This document shows positions 37,201-49,500 of a DNA stretch of 64,000 nt, piece after piece. The notes beneath the pieces were generated by a model. That model was given only the letters and a program-made list of their open reading frames with translations. It was not told the DNA's origin and did not search any database. Each line of letters begins with the position of its first letter. Position 1 is the first letter of the stretch. The stretch comes from Rostratula benghalensis. Its lineage: Eukaryota > Chordata > Aves > Charadriiformes > Rostratulidae. A program made the translations under genes and the position numbers. The stretch is taken from contig VXAI01000117.1 of NCBI GenBank assembly GCA_013399305.1, positions 210,755 through 274,754 on the forward strand, in the 5' to 3' direction.

Positions 37201-38769
37201 GAAGGAGAATTTACAGTTGACTGTCTCAGGCATCTTGTCCACACAATTCTGTCAAATGCCCAGAGCGGAAGCCAAAAGTCACTCACTGGAGAGGATGCTG
37301 GAATGACTGCAGGTTATGGACACCACAGCTTGGTTAGCTGATTGCCCTGACCCCATCAAGTAGTGGAGAGCTTGCCTGGGGTCAGGAGGTTGTCATAAAT
37401 ACATCCCAAAGCTGGCTGGAGCTCATAAGCAGGGGGCTTGCAGGATAAGGAACCTTCAGGATCCTCTGTCTTCCTCAGTACTGGGGGAGCAGAAATCTTC
37501 AGCAGTAAACAAAGCACCCTGGAAAGGCCAGAACAGCAGAGTTTCCACGCTGAACATCTAGCCACAGCTTTAGCTGTCTCACACTTTATGATAAGGGGGA
37601 CCTCAGATTTCTATTTAGGAAGAGGCTAGAAATGCCAGGATTTGTAGCAGTGCCCTAAGACCCAGGATTTTAGCTTTGATGCCATATATTTCAGAGAGTT
37701 TACCTTAAGAACAGAGCCATATGGATGTTAGCAGAGACAATAATCAAGAGGATCATCAATGTTAAGCGTCAAGCCATGTAAATCTGTTTTATGTAGTAAG
37801 GCAGGATATGTGACTGTCACACCAGTTCTCCTTCTGTAGCTCAGCAGTGACATGGAAAATGTTAGTGATGCAGTTGCTGAGGCTTTTTCTCACCAAGGAA
37901 CCAATACAAACTATTTCTGACCACTCTACACACAGCTTCTTGTTGTATTTGGCACAGAGGGTCAATAACTTTATTTCCTATATACAGAAAGTCAGACCAC
38001 TAGTGCTGAGGGGAGTGTACATTAGGAATTTGCTGAGGTGATAAAGTAGCTAGACACTGCAGGCTGGTGCCATTGGGGAATTTACTGATGTACCATTTTC
38101 TCTCAGAAATTTCAATATTCTGTTTTGCCTCTGTGCGAGTTTGAAGCTGAATACTTAAGTGGGGAGAAGCAGCAATCCCATTAGCCTCTCACAAGACTTA
38201 CTTCTCCTTGGAATATGGGAGATGCCGCAGAAGAGCAAGCTGAGAAAGCAACCTTACACTTGCCTTGTAGACTTTTTTTCTCACCCTTGAGCCTATTATC
38301 AAATCTGGGCCTGATGGTTTCAGTCAATCCAGAGTCTTAACATCCATCTGTTAGCACTAAAGCCAGTCTGCCTGGCTCAGTTATTAGGATTAGGGCAAAA
38401 TATCTTGTGACTTCCAAGTTATGTTCTCAACTTAGTTGTCACGGGCCCCGGTGTAAACAATAACACACTTTGCCCTTTCCCTGTCCTCCTGCTCTGACCA
38501 TCAGCTAGCCATGTACTGAGACATTTCTGACCTGTGGGTAGCTGCATGTCTTACCCACTCAGTAGCTGCACTGCTGTTTGCTGGATAAAGCAGTGCATTA
38601 ATTGTAGGCTTTGTTGTCTTTGCCAGTTTTACTGGTAACAGCAAGGAAAGGTTATGAACTAACTTGCTGCAAAGGCTGAGCACAAACTAGACCTTCATTT
38701 CAATTAACAGTGAAAGGCCAAGAATTAAGGCCAACTTGAGACAGTAGTCACAATTCCAAACGTTTACCT
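34251..38769. other. Spacer between the CKAP4 and TCP11L2 promoters, left part
   Basis: The CpG island fades by about 34.7 kb. Beyond that the sequence is AT-rich with no supported exon. A short CR1 remnant at 36030-36092 is listed separately. Confidence 0.5.
36030..36092 (-). mobile_element. Short CR1 3' remnant, minus strand
   Basis: The bases GGAATAGAACAGTTCCAGTT, GGAAGGAACCTACAAG and GCCTGACCA resemble the 3' end of a CR1 subfamily with an internal deletion of the usual ATCATCTAGTCCAACT block. It is short and decayed. Confidence 0.7.
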
Positions 38770-39327
38770 TGTCATGGTTTAACCCCAGCTACAACTAAGC
38801 ACCACACAGCTGCTCGCTCAATGCCCCCAGGGGAAGAGGAGGATAGAATTGGAAGGACAAAAGTGAGGAAACTCATGGAATGCGATAAAAACAGCTTAAT
38901 GATTGAAATAAAATAATAATAAACTGTAATGAAAAGGAAAATGACAAAGAGAAATAAAACCCAGGGAAGACAAGTGATGCAAATGAAAACAATTGCTCAC
39001 CACCAACCGACTGATGCCCAGCCAGTCCCCAAGCTGTAACCCCCTGCCAACCTCCACTTGAGTTTTATTGCTGAGGATGACATCATATGGAGTGTCTCTC
39101 TGGTCAGTTGGGGTCAGCTGTCCCCTCCCAGATTCTTGTGTACTCCCAGCCCTTGCTGGTGGGGCAGCGTGAGGAGCAGAAAAGGCCTTGACACTGTGTA
39201 ATCAACTGCTCAGCAATAATGAAAACATCCCTCTATTATCAACACTATTTTCAGCACAGATCCAAAATATAGCCCCATACTAGCTGCCATGAAGAAAATT
39301 AACTCTACCCCCACCAAAATCAGCACA
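38770..39327 (-). mobile_element. Solo LTR of an endogenous retrovirus (ERVL-like), minus strand
   Basis: The 558-base segment has TG...CA termini (plus strand starts TGTCATGGTTTAACCCC and ends AAAATCAGCACA) and is bracketed by a perfect 5-bp target duplication TACCT (38765-38769 and 39328-39332). On its own strand it contains a CRE-like TGATGTCA and an AT-rich TATA-like CAATAAAA. The sequence resembles a widespread avian LTR family. No gag, pol or env remnant adjoins it, so it is a solo LTR left by recombination between the two LTRs of a provirus. Confidence 0.9.
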
Positions 39328-39332
39328 TACCT

Positions 39333-40850
39333 GCATGTGCTATGTAAGGTACAAGGGAAACGATCTTAATTGAGCAGAACAAACTTAAAGGCTTTGTAAT
39401 TATTTTCCTGGCTGGCATTGCAAAAGACAGAGACAACAAGAAGTGAGTCATGTTTCTCTGTGGAAAAAATCTCCACAGTAGGAAATATTCTTCAAGATCC
39501 ATATAATGGCCTATCGCTTCAGTGCTCCCAGACAAGGAATTAAGTGAAACCAAAAAGGAGGTTAAATGCCAAGTACTGCAGTGTCTAACTTGTTCTTGGC
39601 CTTTGGACTGGAATCTTGAAGCATATCTTTGGTGCCTCAGCTATACATACAGGTGCACATCTCTGACAGACAGACACTTAAGAATGGGCTATAAACCAGC
39701 TGGTATGCTGTGGGAGAAGGACATATCTTTCTGGAATTCCATCTCTTACTCTGTGATGTAGGGCGATACCCCTGAGAGACCTTTTCCTTTAAAGTTGATC
39801 TTTCATATAAATATTTAGGATCTAATTTACTTGGTGAGGCTGGGGCATCCCTTTCCCTCCCGGTGCAAGTTAGGCCACTGAGCATGAAAGGTTTCCACAA
39901 CTGCCAGTCCACACAGACAGCATACGAAATGGACCCTGACTCACAGTCCCTGGTGTTTGATGCAAGTCTTTGTGCAGTTTTAGATGACACCGCAGTTAAT
40001 AGAAGCAAAGACCAAAACTCAAGTTTCCCCCATCTTTCAGATCAAATTTTAAGCCTAAATAGATGTAAAACAAACAAAAAAACCCCGTCCTTGGAAGTGA
40101 GAACAGTCCTGTACAAGGGAGTCCACCTGTATGCCACCAGTCTTCTCCAAAGCTCTTTTGAGCTTCTCTCAGATTGTCATTGCCATATGACATGCACAAA
40201 CTGGGGCAAAGTAGCACAAACATAGTATTTAAAACATCCTCTCCTTTATGGAAGCTATCGGATTAGGCTGCTGGACTTAATCCCATTTAATGTCTCTGAA
40301 GGCTGGGCTCAGAGTGGCAGGGCTGACAGGTGCTCCTGCGTTGCTGGGAGCCAGCGCTCCCACTCCAGCAGGGGCACTTGGTACTTAACGTAGACAAACT
40401 GTGCTGCCAGCCCCAGGCCCTTGCTTTTATAGCAGCGGCTACATTAACAGGACTAACAGGGGGGTTTGGTCAATGCGAATACAACATCTATCCCATCCAG
40501 TTCGTCACGTGTGCTAGAGATGACGCACAACGAGCATGGCTTGATTTAGTCAGCACCTGCCTCAGAGATGACTGGTTCGCCCTCCATGCTTCCTGGCAGG
40601 TGAGGCAATGGTGGCACGTAGCTCCTGTGACGGGAAGAGATGATGACCCCCGACAGGTACTACTGCTGGCCCCAATGGGTGCCTGAAGCCGCTGGGTGCA
40701 TGAGGTCAATACAGCAATAAGCAAAGCCATTTATAATAACAGTGCTGCACTGCTTCACCCCGCGTTCCTCAGTGAGCACTCAGCAGGCCTCTGAACACCA
40801 CAGCCATGAGCAAGGCAGGTGACTAAACCACGCTCAGTTTGGAGCGGCTC
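39333..40850. other. Spacer between promoters, right part
   Basis: No supported gene. An open frame of 118 codons at 40330-40686 has no recognised family or splice context. A GTCACGTG E-box at 40504-40511 and a TGACGCA at 40521-40527 lie close together and may mark a distal element of the TCP11L2 promoter. Confidence 0.45.
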
Positions 40851-40858
40851 CCCTGCGG

Positions 40859-40870
40859 CCAAGATGGCGG
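40859..40870 (+). promoter_or_regulatory. YY1-like motif upstream of TCP11L2
   Basis: CCAAGATGGCGG is a close match to the YY1 site often found at CpG-island promoters near the transcription start. Confidence 0.5.
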
Positions 40871-40949
40871 GGGGGAAGGGGCGCCTCACCACCCTCCCCT
40901 TCTGTCGAGGCACTACAGAAACCTGGGCAGGAAAGCTCCCTTAGCAGCC

Positions 40950-42330
40950 CAGTGAACAGAATCTTACATACACCGCCTGAGGTGCCACCTCTGCCACTGA
41001 CGACAACAGTTTGGGCCCCACTCCTCCTCCCCCAGGTTGCTCCGTCCCCTCAGGCGGCTCCGGGGCGGGGCTAAATCGGAGGCCCCGCCCCGCCCCGCGA
41101 AAGGGGCGGAGTCACCCCGAATCGACGCGGCTCTTCCGTAAACACCACCCAGCGCTTCCCCTGGCCTTCCTCCCCGGGCAGGGTCCATTCCGCTCGGGGG
41201 GAGTCGGCGAGAGCCTCTTCTCCTTTGTCACCTTATCTTTCCCTCCCGCTTAGCGGTCGGGCAGAATGAAGAGATGCGGAGTTTTGGTGTGCGGGTAGCC
41301 GCGGCTTGGCCCAAGTCTTTCGTTGTTGGCAGACAGGAAAAGGTTGTGCGTCCCACTACCACCACCCCTCCCGGCGGAGATGGACGCGCCCAAGGAAGAC
41401 ACTAATAGCCCGGGCTGGGCGTACAAACTCGGGGGGTCTGTTTAAAGCCCCGGTGAGCGACGCGCAGGGAGGGCGAGCTACGGGGGCAGCGGTGAGTGAA
41501 TGGGGCGAGCAGGGGGCAGCGCTGCGTCCGTGCCGTGCCGTGCCGTGCCGTGCCGTGCCGTGCCGTCCGACGACGGTGCAGCTCGGCCAGGTGCACGGCT
41601 GGGTGTCCAGGTGAGAGCTGCTGCGGGGGCTGCCTTGCTGCCCTCTCCTATGTGGTGGGGGGCGGCTAGGAAGCGGCGAGCCTGGCGCTGCACTCGCCCG
41701 GTGGGGCTCCCGTCGTAGCGGGTGGGTTTCGCTGTGTCTGCCGGGTCGCCGGCTGTCGTCTGCTTTAGCCATCCGTCTCAAGGGACGCAGCCGCGGGGGC
41801 TCGCTCGCTTTGCAGCCCCGCTCCGGCAGCGCAGGGCAAGGGCACCCCGAGCTCCCTCCTTGAGGGAAGCGGGGACGGGACGCTTGGAGGCGCGTCCCCG
41901 GGCTCCCCTTCCCCACGGGTTGGCAGGGAGAGAGTTCCCCTTCACCCCTCTCTTCTCCTCCTCCTTCTCCTCCCCCCCCTTCCTCCCCGCCCCGGGTCTG
42001 TCCTTGGAAACGCTGTTTGTTTTGGTCGGCGGGTGCCAAACTCCTGCCCCTGGTAACTGTTAAAAACATGGGGCCAGGGGAGGAGACGGACAGCGAAACA
42101 GATGGGAGGAAGAGGAGGAGCCGGGGGCGGCGGTGTCGCCCCCCCCCTGCGCCCTGCTGAGGGGAGGTGGTGGCAGGGGCGGCAGGGAGGGAGGGAAGGA
42201 AAGGGACTCCCCGTCCTGTGACCGCGTCCCCCAAATGGCCGAGGTGAGGGTGACAGCCCCAGCTGTCCCGCGCTTGGAACCGGAGGGACGCGCGCGCATT
42301 TGGCTTTTACTTAACTTAGTTCGAAGCCTG
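40950..42330 (+). promoter_or_regulatory. TCP11L2: TCP11L2 CpG-island promoter with untranslated first exon (inferred)
   Basis: About 1.4 kb of CpG-rich sequence carries GC boxes at 41062-41070, 41083-41098 and 41101-41109. It is the only promoter-like segment upstream of TCP11L2 coding exon 1, which itself begins with a splice acceptor and therefore needs an upstream noncoding exon. Two strong donors on the plus strand could end that exon: GCAGCG/GTGAGT at 41491/41492 and GTCCAG/GTGAGA at 41610/41611. I cannot tell which is used. Long antisense reading frames here are products of GC bias. Confidence 0.65.
41528..41566. repeat. (CCGTG)n pentanucleotide repeat
   Basis: Seven or more uninterrupted CCGTG units lie between the two candidate first-exon donors of TCP11L2. 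The repeat is CpG-containing and could be length-polymorphic. Confidence 0.9.
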
Positions 42331-45300
42331 GATGTAATGAAGGAAGTGCCGTGGAGCTTAGTAAGCTAAAGAGGAGCAATGTCGCCTACGAGCTGTCAAA
42401 AGGGGGGCGTGAGGAAATTCCGAAACCATTAACAAAGGCCCTTTTCTGTTCCTGTGCCGAGTCCTGACAAAGGTGGGGTCAGTGAAAGGGAAACTCGAAC
42501 CCAGATGAGATTCTACCGGTGCCAGTTTAGAGATAGTAAGGATGTAAGCCTGGTGGAATAAACAAAGTTAAGACATTTATAGGGGTAGGACTGAACCGAG
42601 CACTAAAAGGAGAGCGTGGAAGGAAGGACTTAATTGAACAAAGCAAGGCTGTGGAAAAACTTTTCTTGAAGATGGTATCGGAAGGAAAAAAAGCCCTTCC
42701 AAGCTGTCTTTTTGTTGTTGTTGTTCCCCCCCAGGTGCTTCATAAAATAACATATAAAGGAAGCCTTCAGGAATAGAAAGTGTGTTCTCTAAAACTAATC
42801 TGATCTTGCGATCTTGATCAGTTCTAAGTGAATGAACAGATTGGATAATGTGGTGACCGTATAAGACCAAGATGCCTTTATGTGTATACAGTGTGGTGTT
42901 CATTGGATCCTTACCTAAAAGAGTAATCTAACCCACAATAATTTATTTCTGCCCTGTTATATTAGCTGGCATCTTGGAGTTTGTACATTTAGAAGATATT
43001 TTTAGCTTGGTCTCCCATTTAGAATTTGTTAAAAAAACCCTGCAAAATTGTACTGATTGAAAGAAAGCAAACTTTAATGAACTCTACTGAAGGTATCCTA
43101 CCTAATATAAAAGTGTATATCTGTCATTTTTTATGCAGGAAGAGTAAGGCAGGCTGTAACCACAGGCTGACCCTTTAATAGAACAAGTAGGATATTAAGC
43201 TGTGTATTAAAACAATGGTCTAATATGTAACACTTAGTGAACATCTGAAAAAGTAAGAAGAAAGTATTGTCTATTGAAGATGATGAGTTACAAAGAGATC
43301 TTGGAAGCCTAAAGGGCTTTCTGAAATATTTTTGCTTGGGAATTAGATTAATCTAAACTTAAAGTTACGTGTGAACTTAGCCCTTAGTAACTTGAAAAGC
43401 TCTATGTTGCCTACAAAAGCATAAGGAAAAGCAGATCTTCTGGTGTATGCTATAAAGAAAGGACTAAGTAACTCAATTGTCCATTGTTGTAACTAATTAG
43501 AAAGGCCTTTTTATTGTTTTCTTTTTGGGTTGTGCATCACTTTGATATGTTCAATGAGTGTACTTTGAGCTTTTCAGCCGTTGGGCAGCATATTAAAAAA
43601 ACTATAGATGGCATATCCAGAGTCTGCTTGTGTATTCAGGTACATTTACTTTGTGCTTGCTGCCTTGTTTATCTGTTTAAACTCAGAATTTAGCACTAAT
43701 GTTCTGAATCTGCAGAATATACCCATTCTTCCTTACCATTCCATTTGAGGCATTCTACTAGGAACTATATTTACTGTGGTAATTGCAGTGGTTTTTTTTT
43801 AGTGTGTCATCTGCTGTTGCATTGTTGAAACTTCTTAAATTAAGCCTGAAGCACTCTGCTGACACCTCTGCTTCTCCATGTGTGTGTGTATATTGTAGGA
43901 ACAGGTATGCTCTTGGTACATCAAAATGTCATGAGTATCTTTGGAGATGCAAGTATCCTTTATTGGATGTAAAGACTTGATGTATGCGTAATTTTAATTT
44001 CTGTTTTAACAATTTGGTAGGGTAGGAAATGGCAGTGTTGACTTGCCTCTGTGGCTGGTTTAAAGATCACCTTCCAAATCTAAATATTTGAATATTTACG
44101 AATTTGAATATTTGTTAAAAGTACCATAATTACAATTAAGAGGAAGTTCTTGAAATGATGAGGTGTAAATTGCTTGAAAATTTTGGGGTTTTTTAATCGC
44201 TGTTTAATTTCTTCCATGTTCTTAACACCTAGGCTGGAGCAGTAGACACATCTTGAAGTGCTCATAGTAGGCGAGTGATTTATGAGATCTCTTGTGCCAG
44301 TACACTGCTAACAACGTTAATCAAGTCATTCAATGGAACACATGCAACCTTAACCTTTTGGAGGTTAGTTATTTACGTATAAATAAAGGGGTTTTATACG
44401 TGACTAAAGCCTGGAAATAGTGTTCTGATGCTGATGCAGAAACAAGAGTTGGGAGAGTAATAGAAGCTTGGCAGGTTCTGTAGGGTTACTGTGTTCAAGT
44501 GAACAGTTCCACATCAAAAACCTGGAGCACGTTCTACAGTGAGGTTAGGTTACTCGGCACAGCTAGTTTCTGCTCAGTGCTAGTTTTGAGATCTGTAATA
44601 CAGATCCTAATGGAATAAATAGTTCAATTCTCTTGCGTAACGTTAACTAGTGACTCATTTCTAATTGCAACTTAGACAAATACAACTTCCAAGTCAAAAA
44701 TATCCCAGCCTTCTGGTTTTCTAGGGTTTCTTGCAATTCTGCCTTGTTTAGTCAGTACTACTTTAAATATGTGCTTTTTTCAGTTGCTTCTTAAATATTA
44801 CAAAATTGGTGCTCTAATAAAAGAGTTACAAAGTTAAGAACAATAACTAATGCTCTAAGTCTTGAACCTCTATATCCTGATCAGAAGTCTCTCTTCCTGG
44901 CTTCCACAGTAAGGTAATAAACTGTCAGCTGTATTCTTGCCGATACGATTAATTCTTTTCACAAAAAAGAGCATAAAACATTTCATAAAGTAAAGCACTC
45001 AAATACATCCTCTTTCCTCTTGGGAGAGGAGGAAGAGTAAACATACGGTTAACAAATGTTAATAATCTCAATTAATAGGAGAGTACTCATCAGTTAATAC
45101 CTCATCAAGTTATAAAGGCATATTCAGGATGAGCTGGTACCCAAAAAGTCTCTCTAAGCTGTAACTAGGTGCAAGCATTAAGAAATCTTCGCTCTTACTC
45201 CACTTACCTCTTGACCCAGCAATATGTTGTTTTGCATAAGTCCACACAAAGGTCATCTTTTTGCTGCCGAAAAGTGGCTTTTCCTAAGTTCAACACTTGC

Positions 45301-46360
45301 AAAGTATTGTTTGTCTGTTGGAATTGATGCAATTTAATAATAAATTAAGTCATCTTAGCTAAATTTGCTGATGGAGACCATTGTTGGCTATGTCTCTTCA
45401 TAAAGCCTACTACAGAATGCTTCATGGCCGTAACCAAAGATGGACAGCTACTTTTGGTATCTGGGCCAAACTCCTCTAGTAGTAATTATGGCTGACTTCC
45501 AGTTTCTCACTTTAATATGATTATGAGCATACTTTTCACTTCCTGTCATACAGCTACTAATCATCTCTATCACAGTAAGCAGCTGTCTAAATTTTCTGCA
45601 GTTGCAGATTATCTGCCTCGGAGGCAGTGTCTTTATGTAGACAGGAGCACTATGAAGCTTGACACTTCTCAGTGTTACTTGTCATGTACGCTCTATGTGA
45701 TGTCAGAGTTTCAGAGTTACCATTTGACTTAAAACAGAAAATCCAGCCACCCTCCCACTCCACCCCAAGGAAGAGTATTTTTTTGGGTCTATGACATAAT
45801 CATCTGATGCTGAGAAACAACCCACCTGAATCAACAGGCCAGACTTCTAGCTACACCCTGTCAGAAACATAGTCTTCTGAATTATTTGCTTATTCTCCCC
45901 CAGCAACTTCTATGTTTGCTTCAGAGTTGTTGCGCTCAGTGCGGGCCGTTTGTGGAAGGAAGCTAATTGCTAAACATCGCTTCTTGGTGAGGTCAGGTGG
46001 GGGTTGGTAGCATCGTGAGATGACTTTATGGATGGTGAGAACCTCTAAAATTCTGACAAGCGATTTCAGGGGTTACAGTGGGTCTTTCATTTCTCAAATA
46101 TAACCAGTTTGAGGATTGTCTCTAACATAACCATTAAGGTATGAACACAAGGTACAAAACTTTCCCGCAGAACAGGTGTGGCTTGTTAACAACTATAATT
46201 CTGCATGTCAGGCCAGATCCTTTCTGTAGCACCTTTTTAAGAGGAAGCTACTTGTTATTAATTTACAATATAATGATCAGTATCTGACTTTTGAGAAGCA
46301 AACAAAAAAACCCCAAAATAGTTAGTGCTGGTTTTATGGGAATTGTATTTGTCTTTCCAG
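41612..46360 (+). other. TCP11L2: TCP11L2 first intron (inferred)
   Basis: Between the inferred noncoding exon and the first coding exon. Apart from the CpG-island shoulder to about 42.3 kb it is AT-rich, with no recognised exon or transposon. Confidence 0.5.
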
Positions 46361-46530
46361 GTCTTGTTTACTGTAGTATCTAAAGTGGATCAGAATGCCT
46401 CTCAATGATGACCAAAACAGTGATTCAGATTCCTCACGCCTCTCTGAAAGCACAGCTTCTTCTAGCGACTCTGAATATTCAAGGCAGAGCTTTAACAGTG
46501 ATTCTTCGAGCAAACCCAGTTCCCCAGCGT
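46361..46530 (+). CDS. TCP11L2: TCP11L2 exon with start codon
   Basis: The acceptor TTTCCAG ends at 46360. The ATG at 46395-46397 has A at -3 and follows an in-frame stop TAG at 46374-46376, so it is the first possible start. It encodes [19 protein letters not shown] and onward to residue 45. The donor is GCGT/GTAAGC and the exon ends in phase 1. Positions 46361-46394 are untranslated. Confidence 0.94.
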
Positions 46531-49500
46531 GTAAGCCTATTTCAACCTTACCTGCGTTGTGCATAGACAGATAAGGCCAACTGATTTCATTTTTCTTTGC
46601 TGTTGTGGGTGGAACCTGGGATTCTGAATCTCTGTTTAAGAGGATTCAGAGAAAGGCATGGCTTTCTCTCTGCTATGAAGCAGAGCATCTCCTTGTGTGT
46701 GGAATACCACCAGCGAGTGTATTTGTGGGGGTCTCCCTGTGCACTCCTTTCCTTCAAACAGTGTGAGAAAAGTGTGACACCATGGACACCCTAATCTTGA
46801 GCTAATTTTGATATTGGTAGCAGTCTCCCACTCAAGCAGGTACGGCTTTGTGCAAAGGGTGGGTTTCTTCTGTTTGCTCCATACTTAAATCTGTAACTTA
46901 CAGATTTATAATATTACTTCAAGTTACATGAAATCTCAAACTCTTTTTTTTTTTTTAATAAATATTAGGATCAAACAGAAAAACCACATTTGCACAAAGG
47001 TATTTTGAGTAATGATAAATAAAACCTTGGTTAAGATGTGCTTCATGTTCATGTGTGTAAGCGACCTCAGACCACACGTACTTTTTAGCGTTTATCTAAG
47101 TGAATTCTTATATTAAAATAAGCTTGATACTGGAGCTGCAACTTGCAGCTGGTTCCTTGTCTTGATTAACAGTCTTCAAAGGCTTAATTCCCAATGCTAA
47201 ATTAAATGACTGAATTTGTGGGTTTAGAACCTTTAGGAACTTACTCTTGCTTTCCAATGTAGTTTCTGTTATGTTGTTAATACTCATCTGTAAAAAGGGA
47301 GTATAAGTTATGATGCAACTGCTATGGAACATAAGTGAGGGGTTCTCAAGTCAGTAACTTTGGAACTTTCTCTACAGGCAATAAAACCACTGTATAGCCA
47401 TTATGTGCTCAGAATTATAATGGGCATTTGGGATCTGTTACTGCCCATGCTTTCGGTCTGGTGGATTATTACAGGACAGTCAATAGGAGATCCGTGGAAT
47501 ACAAGATCCTGTTTTAGACGGGGAAAAAAAAAAAAAAGACATCTTAGTTAAAATGTAGAAATACTAAATTGCCCTTAAAAATGCTATGAGTTTTGTGTGG
47601 TGTTGCACTCACACATACCCCTGATAAGCTGGGAGTTTCCTGAGTTAGTGTTTTAAGAAGATATAAAGACCTGGTAATTCTCGGCTGTTTCTTCCAGAGT
47701 ACTACAGTCCAAGTAGAAGGCAGTAAAATATCTAAATTTTAATACTTTCAATTACACTTATCAACTATAGATGCTTGGATTGACTTGATCTTGTTTGTTC
47801 CAGCAGCAAGCCCTCCCAAGGTTATTACATTTGATGAATTGATGGCAGCTGCAAAAAACTTGACAAATTTGACTCTGGCTCACGAAATTGCTGTAAATGC
47901 AAATTTTTGCATAAAACAGGAGGACTTACCACAGAACAGGTAAGAACCTGATTTTTTGCAAAACAAAAAAACCCTAGCATTGGGGTTGGGAAGGGAGGAG
48001 AAATGAACGGAGCAGCAAATTAAACAAACAAAAAACCCCAAACAAAAACTAGCAAAAAAAAAACCCCAACAACAAGCAAAACAAAACAAAATCCAAGCAA
48101 AACATCTTGGAAGACTACAGATTTCTATCCTGCATCTCGGAGCTCTCTGGCTTGGAATAAGTGTTGTAGTCCAGTTGAGTTTATACACTGTCTTTAGAAC
48201 ATGTAACTCTGTCTTAAATGTCATGTGAAAGCTAAAAGGCTTAATGCAATATGGGTGCACATTGTGGAGGCGGGTATCAGTCTGGTCTGTGCAGTTCCAA
48301 ACCCTGTGGAAAAGATGAAATGGTGGCTTTCCCTGCAGCCTTATGTGGTAGCTTGTTGGTGCCATGAACATAGCTCTATGTTCATCGTGAACATAGCTCT
48401 AATTAACTAGCCCAGAAGAGTTGCAAAAATGCCCGGAGATCTAGAGGAAGTGAGAAGTAACTTCCCTAATGTAGATAGCTAAAATGTTCTTCAATACAGA
48501 CATGTCTAATTTAAGTGAACCTGGTCTTTATTTTGAGAAGACTTAGTAAAAAAAAAAAAAAAAAAAAAAACAAAAAAAAAAACAACAAAAACCAAACAAC
48601 CAGGCTTTTAATTGCAAAGTTCCTTCACTGATAATTGGTTATATGATAGAATAGTTTTTAGAAACCTTAGTACTTAATGGACTGGGTTAGGACAACGAAT
48701 ACAAATTCAATAAGGAAAAAGGAAAGGTAATATCTCTTTACCTACATCTGAAGTGCCTGCACCACTTTATAAAGTAACAGGCGTTTCAGGAAAGACTTGT
48801 CAGTCTAGACCACGTTTTGGGAGCTGATGATCCACAGCCCAAGAAAGATACGGTTGCAGGGCACAAGAGCTGGTGAGGTGGTGTGTGTTTCCCAACAAGT
48901 GATCAGGCTCCTCTAACACTTTCACCAAGGATGAACGCTAGCTGGGAGTCTGTTCTGTATCTCATTGACTTATGCCACAGCTTTGCAGGCACAGTGAAAC
49001 AAATTGTACACAAGGCATTTTGGGATCATCTGGAATCAGAACTGAATGAAGATCCTCCAGAATATGAACATGCTATCAAGCTGTTTGAGGAAATTAAGGA
49101 GGTAATGTTCTTTCTCCCCTGTGCCCCATTATTACTTTGTCAGCTTAGGTCTGAGAGGCCCTTACTTCACTGACAGGTTTAACTCAGTCAAGCCAACACC
49201 TTCAAGTTCTCTCTTTTAAGAGGAAACTGTGATAATTCTGAACTGCAAATAGGTGTCTGTTCTGTTCATACTATATTTATATTAATCATGATTATGGCCA
49301 TGTCCACTCGGCTTTCATTGCATGGTGGTTAGTTGCAAGTCAGCTCTTTTCTCAAAGCTTTATGCCTCGACTGGCCTTTTTCCAACGACTTACTGTGAGC
49401 TTAGCGCATGAACAGGAGTATAAACATGACTGCACCTGCCCAAATAGACTTCATTGTTTATGGTCATTGCACCAGGGAGCATACAAACCTGCAATCCTGG

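Noticed and set aside
40330..40686. 118-codon plus-strand frame upstream of TCP11L2
   Set aside because: No family, no splice context and no clear promoter of its own; length is compatible with chance.
41356..42234. 292-codon minus-strand frame in the TCP11L2 CpG island
   Set aside because: Pro/Arg/Ser-rich GC-bias frame partly made of the CCGTG repeat; no family or splice support.
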